Shown here: positions 8,246 through 17,347 of the stretch, piece by piece
Layout of the letters: every line of letters begins with the position of its first letter
Numbering within the stretch: the first letter of the stretch is position 1
Assembly: GCA_963169645.1 (NCBI GenBank)
Contig: CAUJCO010000013.1
Coordinates: forward strand, 405,923-469,922
DNA from: Bacteroidota bacterium
Lineage (GTDB): Bacteria > Bacteroidota > Bacteroidia > Chitinophagales > JADIYW01
Length of the DNA stretch: 64,000 nucleotides
Reading direction: 5' to 3'
Position numbers and translations under genes: made by a program
Notes under the pieces: model-generated
The model's database searches: none
Told to the model about the DNA's origin: nothing
Seen by the model: the letters and a program-made list of their open reading frames with translations, nothing else

Positions 8246-10105
8246 TTAAGCTTTTAAATTATCTTTCAATTGTTCTTCAAAATCCATTATCAATGCTATC
8301 GCTTTTTGGTAAGTTTGCTGCATAGCGTTTTCTTTTCCAACAGGAGAAAATAATGCTTGTTCGCACGTATCCAATGTTTGATGTAAGTCGTTTATTTTCT
8401 CTATTTGTACATTTCTTGCAAATAATTTCTCCGCAATATTCTCTTTTGATAGTTCACTTTGCGGAATATATAATTTATCGGATAAGTAATGCCACAATGC
8501 ACGTATAACTTCGTTATAGAAATCTTGTTCTTTATTTGTTTGCATTATTTTTTTAGCAATAGCCAATCGTTTTAAGGCAATTTTATTGGCCTTATTTCTA
8601 CGCATCGACAATAAATCCGCATCGGAATATTTTCGTTTTCTAAATAAAAATGCCAATAACAACAACATAAACGGAATAGCTGTAAGCACTGTAAATGCTG
8701 TACTTCCAACAAATTTAGTGTCGTGTGCGTATTGCTTTCTGATGCCATAGATTCCGCGCGGTTTGTCTTCTTTTTCACGTTTAAAAAAGTTGACCACATT
8801 TTCGCTCAACTTCGCTTTTCCGCTTACTTCAATCGTAGTTTCGGGCAAAGTAAATTTCACATAATCGTGCTTATCTACATCAAAATAAGCAAATTCATAT
8901 TTTGGTAATTTATACGTTCCGCCATCTTGTGGAATGATAATGTATTCAAAAGATTTAGAGCCGGAAACCACATTGCCATTGTTTGTATAATTATCTTTTG
9001 TTTTTGGTTCATACGCTTCAAACTCTTCCGGAAAAGTAAGTTTAGGTGCTGTGATGAGTTTTAAATTTCCGGTACCATTATACGTCAGCTTCAACGAAAT
9101 AAGCTCACCGACGGATGTTTTTGTTTTATCATACGATGCTTCAAAGGCAAATTTACCTACTGCTCCATTAAATTTTGAAGGTTTATTTTTTTCGGGCAAT
9201 GGTTTTACATCCAACACTATCGAATTGCTTTTAAATGCATATTCATAAGGCTGATAACCCAAGTAAACATTGGCAGTCAGCTCCATCGGTTCAATAGAAA
9301 TTTTTCCGGTATTTTGTGGAAACAAAGTGATGCGTTTCACTTCCAATGTTTGATATTCCACACCATTTAAGATTTCAATTTTAGGTTGTTGTTGTTCCGG
9401 AAGTTTATATTCTTCGCTTAAAAAACCATTAAAGGATGGCATCTTTGTTGCCACTATTCCATCACAGGTAACACGTGCATAAATTTTATACGACAAGGTG
9501 GTTTGCTCACCTTGATAGAGTGTTGTTTTCGCCGGCACTACACGCACTAACAAATTATTAGCTAAGTATTGTTTTATCTCTGCTTCCGTGTATGCCGGTT
9601 GCTGAAAATCTTGCATCATTTGGCGCTGCATCTCTTCCATTTCTTCCATCATAGCTTGAAATGGGTCATTGCTACGACGACGCTCTTGTGCAGCTACAAC
9701 TTGGATTGAAACACTATTGGATTTCATTTCGTTGCCATTAATGACAGCGGTTGCAGGTCCAAAAATGAAGTTGCCTTGTTTCTTCGGTTTCAGCGTGTAC
9801 GAGATGGTAACTGATTTAGATACTTTTCCGTTTATCACCGAAATATTAGTGCCTTGTGCCGGCCCATACGCTTCGAAACCATCAAATTTAGGTGGATTGA
9901 ATGATTGGGCTTTACCTCCTTCTATTGTATAAGTGATATCTACGGTGTAATTAAGTGGTACTTGGTTGTAATCTACAGATGCCGTAAAACGCTGAGCAAA
10001 TGCTATAAAAGAAGTGAGCCATAAAATAAAAAACAACATACTATTTTTTATTCCACTTGTAGAATGGAAAATAAAATGGTTGGTATGTATTTTAATTGTG
10101 TTCAT
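8246..10105 (-). CDS. batD: BatD family protein
   Basis: This 619-residue protein has an N-terminal signal peptide. A secondary Met at residue 23 (about base 10039) starts a cleaner signal, MLFFILWLTSFIAFAQ. Several Ig-like beta domains follow (VPLNYTVDITYTIEGG, VGELISLKLTYNGTGNLK). One membrane helix near 470-495 (FTVLTAIPFMLLLLAFLF) leads to a cytoplasmic helical tail. A Met/Gln/Glu-rich linker occurs around 148-170. Family BatD (oxygen tolerance) fits in length and layout. It starts 18 bases after batC and ends flush with batE. Confidence 0.88.
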   Translation of the reverse strand: MNTIKIHTNHFIFHSTSGIKNSMLFFILWLTSFIAFAQRFTASVDYNQVPLNYTVDITYTIEGGKAQSFNPPKFDGFEAYGPAQGTNISVINGKVSKSVTISYTLKPKKQGNFIFGPATAVINGNEMKSNSVSIQVVAAQERRRSNDPFQAMMEEMEEMQRQMMQDFQQPAYTEAEIKQYLANNLLVRVVPAKTTLYQGEQTTLSYKIYARVTCDGIVATKMPSFNGFLSEEYKLPEQQQPKIEILNGVEYQTLEVKRITLFPQNTGKISIEPMELTANVYLGYQPYEYAFKSNSIVLDVKPLPEKNKPSKFNGAVGKFAFEASYDKTKTSVGELISLKLTYNGTGNLKLITAPKLTFPEEFEAYEPKTKDNYTNNGNVVSGSKSFEYIIIPQDGGTYKLPKYEFAYFDVDKHDYVKFTLPETTIEVSGKAKLSENVVNFFKREKEDKPRGIYGIRKQYAHDTKFVGSTAFTVLTAIPFMLLLLAFLFRKRKYSDADLLSMRRNKANKIALKRLAIAKKIMQTNKEQDFYNEVIRALWHYLSDKLYIPQSELSKENIAEKLFARNVQIEKINDLHQTLDTCEQALFSPVGKENAMQQTYQKAIALIMDFEEQLKDNLKA

Positions 10106-10123
10106 GTACGTTGTAAGTATCTA

Positions 10124-10933
10124 TTACCAATCTTTCTGCACTTTTCCTTTTTTCACTTCACCTTTTTCTTTGGATAATTTTTGCTGCACTTTACCTTCTT
10201 CAGCACCCAACGCTTCCAATAATTTTTCTGCTTGTTCTTTGGTCATTTGTCCTTGTTGTGGTTGCTGCTGCGGTTGTTTATCGTTGCCTTGTCGATTTTG
10301 GTTTTGATTTTGTTGTTGCTGATTTTTGTCTTGTTTATCTCCGGAAGATTTATCTTGTTTCTTATCTTTTTGATTATTTTTATCTTGATTGTTTTGGTTG
10401 TTTTTGCCGCCACCACCATTTTTATCTTTTTTTATTTTAGCCAATGCCATCATTAAATTGTATTTGGCATCCATATCTTTTGGGTTTAATTTTAAGGATT
10501 CCTTATAGGCTTTGGCACTCTCTTCCCATTTCTCTTGTTTATAAAAAATATTTCCTTTGTTATAATACGCACGTGCTTTTATATCCGTGTTGGTGCTTCC
10601 TTTTGTTACCGCGTCAAACATTTCGTTGGATTTCTCCAATTCGTTTAAACGATAAAAAGCATCACCTTGATTAAAATAAGCACGCACATCGCGAGGTGCT
10701 TGTTGTAATGCTTTCGCATAGCTTTCTGTTGCGTTGTTGTATTTCTGTTGTTTGTAGAGTTTATTACCTTCTCGTAAAAGTGTGTTGGCTGTTTGTGCGT
10801 TGGCACTATTAGCTTTGGACACCATAAAAAAAACGATGGCAACTTTTACCAAAAATTTTATCACACCTAAAATAATAAACAAGGTTTTGTGTTTTTGAAT
10901 AAATGCTTTGATATGTGCAATCTTATTTTTCAT
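10124..10933 (-). CDS. batC: BatC: membrane-anchored TPR protein
   Basis: BatC has one membrane helix near the N-terminus (TLFIILGVIKFLVKVAIVFFMV), TPR repeats (KYNNATESYAKALQQAP, then KWEESAKAYKESLKLNP) and a highly polar Asn/Gln/Lys tail. I place the start at base 10933 (MKNKIAHIK), because the frame extending to 10999 runs 66 bases into batB and encodes an unrelated hydrophobic peptide. With this start batC overlaps the batB stop by 11 bases. The TPR region probably scaffolds contacts with BatA and BatB, which is inferred from the family rather than seen. Confidence 0.85.
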   Translation of the reverse strand: MKNKIAHIKAFIQKHKTLFIILGVIKFLVKVAIVFFMVSKANSANAQTANTLLREGNKLYKQQKYNNATESYAKALQQAPRDVRAYFNQGDAFYRLNELEKSNEMFDAVTKGSTNTDIKARAYYNKGNIFYKQEKWEESAKAYKESLKLNPKDMDAKYNLMMALAKIKKDKNGGGGKNNQNNQDKNNQKDKKQDKSSGDKQDKNQQQQNQNQNRQGNDKQPQQQPQQGQMTKEQAEKLLEALGAEEGKVQQKLSKEKGEVKKGKVQKDW

Positions 10934-11948
10934 TTTTAATATCGAGCCATTTTTTGCGGTAAGTGATAAAAATATCAAACAAAAATACAATGAATGCAAA
11001 TGCTAAAAAATATTGGAATTGCTCCACATAATCGGTATATACTTTATCATTGATGGTTTTTGTTTCCATTTTTGCAATGTCTTTAGACAAGAAATCGGCA
11101 ACTTGTTTGGTGTTATCCAATACATAATAATTTCCGTTTCCGGCTTTTGCTAATGCTTGTAACATGTTTGCATTGGCTTTGGTTACAATCGGATTTCCGT
11201 TCTCGTCTTTTTTTACATCTATGATTTTACCGAATTGGTCATAAATTGGAATCGTGCCACCATTTGGCGTTCCAACGCCGATCGTGAATATTTTGGTGCC
11301 ATCGGAAGCTAACTCCTCCGCTTTATCAATGGCATCTTCTTCGTGGTCTTCACCATCTGTAATTACAACAATAGATTTATATTTTTTGTCGGTTTGGTTA
11401 AACGCATTTTCTGCTTTATCCAATGCCTCCGTGATAATGGTACCTTGTGTTGGTACTGAGTTAGTATTGATAGAACGCAAATACAACATCAATGAAGAAT
11501 AATCTACCGTGAGTGGCATTTGCAAATATGCATTTCCGGCAAAGATGACCAAACCAACTCTATCACCATCTAATTTTTTTAATAAAGTTTGGATAAGCAA
11601 TTTTGATTTTTCCAAACGAGATGGTGCTACATCTTGCGACAGCATACTATTGGATACGTCTAAAGCAATCATTACATCGATTCCTTTGCGCTCTACTTTT
11701 TCCATTTTTGTTCCCATCTGAGGCTGTGCCAATGCCAACACAACAAAAAATAAAACCAAAGAAAAGGCGACTAATTTAATGCGTGATTTTTTTTCATCTC
11801 TTTCCGGCATTAATCGTTTTATCAAATTAATATTGCCGATTTGTTGTAATTGTTTTTTAGTTTGATAGTGAACAAAAAAATACAAGCCTATTGCTATTGG
11901 TATCAATAATAATAGGAATAAATAGGCGGTATGTTCGAAACGTATCAT
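10923..11948 (-). CDS. batB: BatB: membrane VWA-domain protein
   Basis: A 341-residue protein with two N-terminal membrane helices (about 8-27 and 58-77), a von Willebrand factor A domain (about 90-300) and a C-terminal helix (about 312-332). The MIDAS metal site is intact: D97-V-S99-N-S101, with a later Thr (TQGTIIT) and ITDGEDHEED. The topology places the VWA domain on one side of the inner membrane, where it may bind a partner through the metal. It is followed by the overlapping batC and preceded by batA after a 47-base gap. Confidence 0.92.
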   Translation of the reverse strand: MIRFEHTAYLFLLLLIPIAIGLYFFVHYQTKKQLQQIGNINLIKRLMPERDEKKSRIKLVAFSLVLFFVVLALAQPQMGTKMEKVERKGIDVMIALDVSNSMLSQDVAPSRLEKSKLLIQTLLKKLDGDRVGLVIFAGNAYLQMPLTVDYSSLMLYLRSINTNSVPTQGTIITEALDKAENAFNQTDKKYKSIVVITDGEDHEEDAIDKAEELASDGTKIFTIGVGTPNGGTIPIYDQFGKIIDVKKDENGNPIVTKANANMLQALAKAGNGNYYVLDNTKQVADFLSKDIAKMETKTINDKVYTDYVEQFQYFLAFAFIVFLFDIFITYRKKWLDIKNEK

Positions 11949-11995
11949 TCTATATTAGCTATAAATGGATGCTTTATATTATTACTTATTTTTTA

Positions 11996-13003
11996 TCAAG
12001 ATAAAATTGTTTTTAAATAGGTTTTAGATAAAATAAACTCCAATAACAAACTGCACAATGCCAAAAATAAAAACAGATGGTAACGTTCACTTTTACGATG
12101 ATAATTACTGATTTTGATTTTTGATTTTTCCAATTTATCTATTTGTTTATACACTTCTTTTAACGAAGCATTTCCGGTTGCCCTGAAATAATTTCCACCG
12201 GTTTCTTGTGCAATTTTTCTAAGTAACGGTTCATCTATCTGCACCGGATAATTTTGATAGAATGTTTTGCCATTTTGGTCTTTCACCGGATACGGAGCCA
12301 TTCCATTTTTCCCTACACCGATGGTGTAAACGCGAATGCCATAGCTTTTAGCAATTTTAATGGCTGTGTATGGGTCTACAAATCCCATATTATTTACACC
12401 GTCTGTCATTAAAATAATCACTTTGGTTTTTGATTTACTTTCTTTCAGACGCGCTACAGAAGTTGCCAAACCCATGCCAATTGCTGTACCATCTTCGACC
12501 ATACCACTATGGATATCTTTAAACAAATTCAACAACACTTGATGGTCAATAGTGATTGGACATTGTGTGAAACTTTCGCCGGAAAAAACAACCAATCCAA
12601 TTCTATCATTTTTTCTGTCTTTAATAAATTGCATCGCTACTTTTTTGGCTGCTTCTAATCTATCCGGCTCAAAATCTCTTGCCAACATAGAGCCGGAAAT
12701 ATCCATCGACAAAACAATATCAATACCTTGAGTTTCAATTTCGCTTTCAGAGAGTGAACTTTGCGGTCGTGCCAATGCGATAACAAATAAAATAAATGCA
12801 AGAATTTTTAAAACCGGCAACAATTGCAGCAACTTTACTTTGATTGATGTAGGTTGTGCAAATACACCACCATGTTGTGGCACATTGAAAGATGGGAAAT
12901 AAGTATTTCTCTTATAATAAAACCAATACGCTAATAAAGGCAACAACAACAACAACCAAAAGAAGTGTGGATGTGCGAACGTGTATGGAAATAGTTTTAT
13001 CAT
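11996..13003 (-). CDS. batA: BatA: membrane VWA-domain protein
   Basis: A 335-residue paralogue of BatB with the same layout: helices at about 10-30 and 60-78, a VWA domain from about 92 and a C-terminal helix near 310-328. The MIDAS motif D101-I-S103-G-S105 and the downstream MTDGVNNMG are intact. BatA and BatB in tandem are the hallmark of the Bat operon. The downstream gap to batB (47 bases) has no hairpin. Confidence 0.92.
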   Translation of the reverse strand: MIKLFPYTFAHPHFFWLLLLLPLLAYWFYYKRNTYFPSFNVPQHGGVFAQPTSIKVKLLQLLPVLKILAFILFVIALARPQSSLSESEIETQGIDIVLSMDISGSMLARDFEPDRLEAAKKVAMQFIKDRKNDRIGLVVFSGESFTQCPITIDHQVLLNLFKDIHSGMVEDGTAIGMGLATSVARLKESKSKTKVIILMTDGVNNMGFVDPYTAIKIAKSYGIRVYTIGVGKNGMAPYPVKDQNGKTFYQNYPVQIDEPLLRKIAQETGGNYFRATGNASLKEVYKQIDKLEKSKIKISNYHRKSERYHLFLFLALCSLLLEFILSKTYLKTILS

Positions 13004-13037
13004 GTATTGTCAATAGGAATTTGCGAGTAGAATAACC

Positions 13038-14039
13038 TTATTTTTTATCTTTGTTCGATTTTTCTTCTTCTATTAATTTTGTTTTATCAATAAAATCTTT
13101 GATGATTTGCATTGCATTTTCGTTTTCCATAAAATCCGGTTGTGCTTTGGCAAATTTTACAAAATCACTCAACATTAACACTTCATTTAAGGTCGTTTTT
13201 AATGATTGTTTTATTATGCCTTTATGCATAGATGTCATCAACTCATCCGTTGTTTTTTCCATTGCCGGAATTTTATACCGCAACTCGATATAAGTTCGTG
13301 CAATATCTGTCAAGGATGAATAATAATTTTTCACATCGCCGTTTTGCCACAATTTCTGTTGCTGTAATTTATCCAATTCTTTCAGTGCCCAAACGTGTGG
13401 TGGCAACGTATATTTTTCATCAATGGGTTGTTGTTTTTTCTTTCTATAATAAAACCAATACCAAACAAAAATGCCGACTAACAAAGCTGCTACTAAAAAG
13501 CCAATTATATATGGCAAAATCTCTTTAAAAGTATACGGTATTTTTAGTGGCTCTTTAATGTCTTTAATATCTTTGGTCGTATCAATCTTTACACCGGCAA
13601 CACGTACTTGTATAGCATCAGAAGTAAGGGTGTCAATTTGGCCATTGTTCTCTACTAAAAATTGAAATTGCGGCAATAAAATTTTCCCGGTATCAAATAC
13701 GATTAAATTAACCAATTGGTGGAACTCATATTGATTTCCTTTTTTGATGGTATCGACCGGCGTGAAGTTGACAATTTCTATTGTTTCTGAAATAGAATCT
13801 TTCAAATTTGGAAATGCCACTTTATTATGAGCTGTTGTCGTTACAAATAAATCAACCGGAATCCAATCTCCAATTAGATATTCTTTTTCTTTTGTAGTAG
13901 CGGTTGCTGTTTGCGCTAAGGATTGTTTCGAAATTAACAGACAGCATACAAATAGCGATGAAAGTATAGAATAACGAAGCCATGTAATAACAGGGTAATT
14001 CTTCGTTGACATACTTTTATTTATTCTACTTGGATGCAT
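13038..14039 (-). CDS. Bat-operon membrane protein between DUF58 and batA
   Basis: A 333-residue protein with a signal peptide (cleavage near LISKQSLAQ, about residue 43), a periplasmic beta-rich segment, one membrane helix (about 173-200, ILPYIIGFLVAALLVGIFVWYWFYYRKKK) and a cytoplasmic helical domain (about 215-333). The plan is a smaller version of BatD (periplasmic beta domains, one helix, helical tail). I infer it works with MoxR, DUF58 and the VWA proteins, as genes in this slot do in other Bacteroidota. No family name can be given from sight. Confidence 0.75.
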   Translation of the reverse strand: MHPSRINKSMSTKNYPVITWLRYSILSSLFVCCLLISKQSLAQTATATTKEKEYLIGDWIPVDLFVTTTAHNKVAFPNLKDSISETIEIVNFTPVDTIKKGNQYEFHQLVNLIVFDTGKILLPQFQFLVENNGQIDTLTSDAIQVRVAGVKIDTTKDIKDIKEPLKIPYTFKEILPYIIGFLVAALLVGIFVWYWFYYRKKKQQPIDEKYTLPPHVWALKELDKLQQQKLWQNGDVKNYYSSLTDIARTYIELRYKIPAMEKTTDELMTSMHKGIIKQSLKTTLNEVLMLSDFVKFAKAQPDFMENENAMQIIKDFIDKTKLIEEEKSNKDKK

Positions 14040-14076
14040 GATTAATTTATTTCGATGCTTTATTACACTTACTACT

Positions 14077-14943
14077 TTACGCTCGTTTTTTAAAGAAATT
14101 CATCAATATATGCACGTAAGATTGTGCGGTATTAATTTTTAATTTATCGGCACCTGCTTTCAAAAAACTTTGGTCGAAATTTCTATCATACACATTGGCT
14201 CTTTCTTCATAAATTCTTCGAGTAGTAGCATCATTGGTGTCTATCCATTTTGTTTCACCAGTTTCCACATCACATACTTGTAACAAGCCAATTTTGGGTA
14301 ATTGCATATCTAAATTATCGTACACTTTCACACCTATGACATCGTGTTTTTTAGAAATATGTCGCAGTTCATCTGTGTAATTTTCATCGATAAAATCTGA
14401 TAATACGAATGCTATACTTTTGCGTTTCACCATGTTGTTGAAATTTTCTAAAGCTATAGAAATATTGGTATTTTTACTGGTTGGTTCAAAATTTAATATC
14501 TCTCGGATAATGCGTAAAATATGCGATTTCCCTTTCTTTGGTGGAATAAATAATTCTATTTTATCACTAAAAAAAAGCACGCCTACTTTATCATTATTTT
14601 GGATGGCTGAAAAAGCAAGAACACCGGCTATTTCTGCAATAATTTCATTTTTCAGTTGACTTTGAGTACCAATAAATGCGGACTTACTGACATCTATAAG
14701 CAGCATAATAGTTAGCTCTCTTTCTTCTTCAAATATCTTTACATAAGGATGTTGAAAGCGAGCTGTAACATTCCAATCAATATTGCGTACATCATCGCCG
14801 TATTGGTATTCGCGTACTTCACTAAACGACATACCGCGACCTTTAAATGCGGAGTGATACTCACCGGAAAATATGTGATTCGTCAAGCCCTTCGTCTTGA
14901 TTTCAATTTTTCGTACTTTCTTTATGAGTTCACTTACTTCCAT
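14077..14943 (-). CDS. DUF58 domain protein of the MoxR/Bat operon
   Basis: A 288-residue soluble protein with the DUF58 core (FKGRGMSFSEVREYQYGDDVRNIDWNVTAR at 34-63) followed by a VWA-like fold with a partial metal motif (LLIDVSKSAF) and LSDFIDENY. DUF58 proteins are the usual partners of MoxR ATPases. It lies 75 bases after moxR. The gap contains a short direct repeat but no hairpin, so co-transcription is likely. It probably acts with MoxR in assembling or activating the VWA proteins downstream. Confidence 0.88.
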   Translation of the reverse strand: MEVSELIKKVRKIEIKTKGLTNHIFSGEYHSAFKGRGMSFSEVREYQYGDDVRNIDWNVTARFQHPYVKIFEEERELTIMLLIDVSKSAFIGTQSQLKNEIIAEIAGVLAFSAIQNNDKVGVLFFSDKIELFIPPKKGKSHILRIIREILNFEPTSKNTNISIALENFNNMVKRKSIAFVLSDFIDENYTDELRHISKKHDVIGVKVYDNLDMQLPKIGLLQVCDVETGETKWIDTNDATTRRIYEERANVYDRNFDQSFLKAGADKLKINTAQSYVHILMNFFKKRA

Positions 14944-14949
14944 TTTCTT

Positions 14950-14974
14950 AAGATTTGAGATTAAAGATTTGAGA
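14950..14974. repeat. Short direct repeat in the moxR-DUF58 gap
   Basis: AAGATTTGAGA occurs twice with a 14-base period (14950-14960 and 14964-14974), followed by related ATGAGAAA text. It looks like a degenerate microsatellite. Confidence 0.6.
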
Positions 14975-15018
14975 AATGAGAAAAATCTCCTATCTCACGT
15001 CTGAATTCAAAGATGCTA

Positions 15019-16011
15019 CTAAGGAACTTCTACACGATTTAAGATGGTGTCTATAATGTGTTCTTGCGTGATGTTTTCCGCTTCTGCTTCGTAGGTTATT
15101 CCGATACGATGTCGAAGTACATCGTGTGCTACAGCACGAACATCTTCCGGAATTACGTATCCTCTGCGTTTTATAAATGCGTATGCTTTGGATGCCATTG
15201 CCAAACTGATGCTGGCACGTGGTGAGCCTCCGTAACTGATGAGATGTTTTAGATTATCTATTTTATATTTTGATGCATCACGGGTGGCAAAAATGATATC
15301 TAAGATATACTTTTCAATTTTTTCATCCATATACACTTTCCGAACGGTATCTCTTGCTTGCAAGATAGTTTGTGCCGTGATTATAGGTTTAATATTTGCA
15401 TTTGTACCGGCTACATTTTGACGCATAATTTGACGTTCTTCTTCAAACTCCGGATAACCGATTTTCACTTTCAACATAAAACGGTCAACTTGTGCTTCGG
15501 GCAGGTTGTATGTTCCTTCTTGTTCAATTGGATTTTGCGTTGCCATTACTAAAAATGGCTCTTCCAATTTATATGTTGTATCACCTAAGGTTACCACTCT
15601 TTCTTGCATGGATTGCAACAAAGCACTTTGCACTTTAGCCGGTGCACGGTTTATCTCATCTGCTAATAAAAAATTAGAAAATACAGGTCCTTTTTTTACT
15701 TCAAAATTTCCTTTTGCTTGATTGTAAATCATCGTTCCCAAAATATCGGCCGGTAATAAATCCGGTGTAAATTGTATACGCGAAAACTTGGTATCAATAG
15801 CATCTGATAACGATTTAATGGCTAATGTTTTTGCCAATCCCGGAACACCTTCTAACAAGATATGACCTTGCGATAACAAGGCAATCATCAAACGTTCCAA
15901 CATGTATTTTTGACCAACAATCGATTTGCCAATTTCGATATTCAATAACTCTAAAAAAGCACTATCCTGTTGTATTTTTTCGTTTAATGCTTTAATGTCG
16001 AAAGATTCCAT
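15019..16011 (-). CDS. moxR: MoxR-family AAA+ ATPase
   Basis: The 330-residue protein has Walker A GVPGLAKT (55-62), Walker B LLADE (115-119), sensor motifs around MATQNPIEQEGTYNLPEAQVDRF and a C-terminal helical lid. MoxR ATPases act as chaperones that mature or activate VWA-containing complexes. As first gene of the eight-gene run (moxR, DUF58, membrane protein, batA-E) it is the presumed motor of the system. A TAnnTTTG element 24 bases upstream could drive the whole operon with a short leader. Confidence 0.94.
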   Translation of the reverse strand: MESFDIKALNEKIQQDSAFLELLNIEIGKSIVGQKYMLERLMIALLSQGHILLEGVPGLAKTLAIKSLSDAIDTKFSRIQFTPDLLPADILGTMIYNQAKGNFEVKKGPVFSNFLLADEINRAPAKVQSALLQSMQERVVTLGDTTYKLEEPFLVMATQNPIEQEGTYNLPEAQVDRFMLKVKIGYPEFEEERQIMRQNVAGTNANIKPIITAQTILQARDTVRKVYMDEKIEKYILDIIFATRDASKYKIDNLKHLISYGGSPRASISLAMASKAYAFIKRRGYVIPEDVRAVAHDVLRHRIGITYEAEAENITQEHIIDTILNRVEVP

Positions 16012-16034
16012 AAGGTATTATTTTTTGATAGGCA

Positions 16035-16042
16035 CAAATTTA
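16035..16042 (-). promoter_or_regulatory. Putative -7 element of the moxR-bat operon (TAAATTTG)
   Basis: Exact TAnnTTTG on the minus strand, 24 bases before the moxR ATG. No convincing -33 element. Confidence 0.42.
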
Positions 16043-16113
16043 AAATCCTAAACACTTTTGTCTTTTGATATATTGTTAAATTATGTTACCTATTAAGTAT
16101 TATTTACAATAAA

Positions 16114-16142
16114 AAATGCCACGATAAATTACCGTGGCATTT
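16114..16142 (-). terminator. Intrinsic terminator of the DUF3078 gene
   Basis: Ten-bp arms (AAATGCCACG / CGTGGCATTT) with a nine-base loop. On the minus strand a T-rich run follows, 21 bases after the DUF3078 stop codon. Confidence 0.8.
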
Positions 16143-16163
16143 ATATAGAATCGATATAAATAA

Positions 16164-17192
16164 TTAGAGTTTTTTAGCCTTTTCTCCTTTGGCTTTGCTG
16201 TAATTCATTTGATAGGTTAATCCAACACCAATAATATCTCTGAATTGTACTTTAGAGGTTTTGATATTTGGATTGCTGGTTTCAAACGTGATGTCATTAT
16301 CCCAAATTAAATGCATAAAAACGCTGGCCGACAAAAATTTATTCACTTTTAATCCTACTGTTGTTTGCCAATCTACGTCGATATTTTTTCTATAATGAGA
16401 TTTACTTTCTTTTGGTAATGTAGCATCAAACGGATCTTTTGCGGAATGCAAGTAATTTTTATACACTTTCATCACCGATAAAATGCTGATATTTTGTTTC
16501 CAAAAATCTTGTTTATATGTTGCTATTAACACTGCACCAAATTCTTTTTTCACTTTAGATGGATAGAAATTACCAAAAGTATTTAAAGCAGCAATATCAT
16601 TTGCAGCGACATAGGTAACTTTAGCTGCTAACGGCGAGAAGAATAACGAAAAATAAGGAACGGGAACATAATCTAAACCAATTGCTCCTTCAAATATCAA
16701 GGGTGCTGCAGCGCGCGAAATAACATATTTGGCGGTATCTGTATAATTGTAAGAATTGGAAAACTGCGATTTTAAATCGGTATATGCTGCAAAATAGAGT
16801 GGCTTATGAATTCTGTAACCATATTTTGCAAATATTTCCCAACGGTCTGCATTTTTTCTTAATTTATATATATCGCCTTTGGTAAATTGCAAACCATATT
16901 CTGCAGCTGCCCACATTTGCAATAAATGGTTGTTCTTTTTATAATCTGCGAAGAAACGCATATTGAATAATAAAGAAAAGGAGTTGGTACCGCCGGCAGC
17001 CCAGTTTTTAAAACCAGCTTGATTAAATGTAACACCGCCAATTCCGCCAAATTTCCAGCCGTTTGTTGTGTCTTCTAACTTTTTCTTTTCGTCTGCTGAG
17101 AGTGCTTCTCCTTTAATTTGTTTTTCTACTTGTGTCCATGCTGTCATATAAACAGAAAGCAGGCACAAAAGAATGAAGATTGATTTTTTCAT
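16164..17192 (-). CDS. DUF3078 outer-membrane-associated protein
   Basis: A 342-residue protein with a signal peptide (MKKSIFILLCLLSVYMTAWTQ). The opening of the mature chain (GWKFGGIGGVTFNQAGFKNWAAGGTNSFSL) is the signature of DUF3078 proteins, which are frequent in Bacteroidota and predicted to be beta-rich outer-membrane proteins. The rest consists of strand-like segments ending in a basic tail (MNYSKAKGEKAKKL). The function is unknown. It is a single gene with its own terminator, a TAnnTTTG promoter candidate and a 9-bp inverted repeat in the upstream region. Confidence 0.82.
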   Translation of the reverse strand: MKKSIFILLCLLSVYMTAWTQVEKQIKGEALSADEKKKLEDTTNGWKFGGIGGVTFNQAGFKNWAAGGTNSFSLLFNMRFFADYKKNNHLLQMWAAAEYGLQFTKGDIYKLRKNADRWEIFAKYGYRIHKPLYFAAYTDLKSQFSNSYNYTDTAKYVISRAAAPLIFEGAIGLDYVPVPYFSLFFSPLAAKVTYVAANDIAALNTFGNFYPSKVKKEFGAVLIATYKQDFWKQNISILSVMKVYKNYLHSAKDPFDATLPKESKSHYRKNIDVDWQTTVGLKVNKFLSASVFMHLIWDNDITFETSNPNIKTSKVQFRDIIGVGLTYQMNYSKAKGEKAKKL

Positions 17193-17241
17193 GATTGATA
17201 TTTATTTCTAAAATGAATGGATGAACAAACGGAAGTGCACG

Positions 17242-17276
17242 TTGCATCGTAACAGTTTATTCAATTAACGATGCAA
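17242..17276. promoter_or_regulatory. Inverted repeat upstream of the DUF3078 gene
   Basis: Perfect 9-bp arms TTGCATCGT (17242-17250) and ACGATGCAA (17268-17276) with a 17-base spacer. The distal arm overlaps the candidate -7 element at 17274-17281, a position suited to an operator. Confidence 0.5.
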
Positions 17277-17281
17277 AATTA
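17274..17281 (-). promoter_or_regulatory. Putative -7 element of the DUF3078 gene (TAATTTTG)
   Basis: Exact TAnnTTTG on the minus strand, 82 bases upstream of the start codon, partly inside the inverted repeat. Confidence 0.4.
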
Positions 17282-17347
17282 ATTGACCAAAAATAAAGAA
17301 AAGGTTAATAATTTCTATATTAAAAATCTTGTTTTATGGCTTGTTTG

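Noticed and set aside
10014..10456. Plus-strand Cys/Leu-rich frames opposite batC
   Set aside because: They are antisense to the Gln/Asn/Lys-rich batC tail; composition follows from that tail.
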